Positions 63,801 to 64,000 of a stretch of 64,000 nt of DNA are shown piece after piece (position 1 is the stretch's first letter; each line of letters starts with the position of its first letter). The DNA is taken from assembly GCF_020740795.1 (NCBI RefSeq), contig NC_067284.1:102539440-102603439 (forward strand). The letters are read 5' to 3'. The position numbers and the translations under genes are program-made. Below the pieces are notes generated by a model. That model was not told where the DNA came from, made no database searches, and worked only from the letters and a program-made list of their open reading frames with translations. Source of the stretch: Apus apus (lineage: Eukaryota; Chordata; Aves; Apodiformes; Apodidae).

Positions 63801-64000
63801 ATGCTTCTTCCTGACCCCCACAAGCCCAAACTCTGCGTAGGCGTGGGGCTCAATTGTGTAAATGTTTAGATCTAAGCTCCCACGATAAAAAGAAAACAAA
63901 CACAAAAACCCAACAACCCAGCAGTTCAAAGTAGTGAAATTCCCCAGGTCATCTGTGAATCTGTGAGTCAGCAGTCATTGCTGGTACATACCAAGTATTT

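Overview
This window is vertebrate nuclear DNA and almost certainly avian. It carries several CR1 LINE copies with the typical 3' end (GGTCCCTTCCAAC followed by ATTCTGTG-type repeats), a class III (ERV-L-like) endogenous retrovirus remnant, large introns with GT-AG borders, and coding exons clearly homologous to vertebrate proteins. I see no bacterial-style operons, CRISPR arrays or convincing RNA genes. The species cannot be fixed from the sequence.

The left half (1 to about 29890, + strand) is the 3' part of NHSL1, a Nance-Horan syndrome-like actin regulator. Five coding exons were found: 5666-5858, 10705-10836, 20036-23449 (the giant central exon), 23999-24128, and 27608-28334 with the stop codon. 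All splice phases agree, and together they encode 1531 residues ending in the family C-terminus. A 3' UTR of about 1.55 kb follows, with AATAAA at 29868-29873. The first exons, with the N-terminal WAVE-homology region, are not seen and presumably lie upstream. Introns hold a MIR-like SINE, a CR1 tail, T-runs and an unexplained pair of overlapping 10-bp stem-loops at 24620-24657.

The middle (29891-46296) is intergenic. It contains a CR1 with a recognisable reverse-transcriptase end (30925-31717), a second CR1 in the opposite orientation (42518-43410), and a broken ERV-L-like provirus with gag, protease and RT remnants (37636-39925). A small displaced scrap at 35465-35545 matches part of that provirus.

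The right half contains a small two-exon gene on the - strand, SMIM28, a 169-residue single-pass membrane protein (exon 1 at 50993-51103, exon 2 at 46297-46695). It lies tail-to-tail with NHSL1. It would be easily missed by ORF-based gene finding because neither exon alone forms a convincing ORF from an ATG. Its stop codon overlaps a perfect AATAAA hexamer.

The last 13 kb (51104-64000) shows no supported gene, only CR1 pieces and T/G-rich low-complexity DNA. I found no clearly new biological system. The most useful non-routine observations are the spliced SMIM28 gene, the overlapping hairpins in the last NHSL1 intron, the tandem acceptors of the giant NHSL1 exon, and the displaced ERV scrap.
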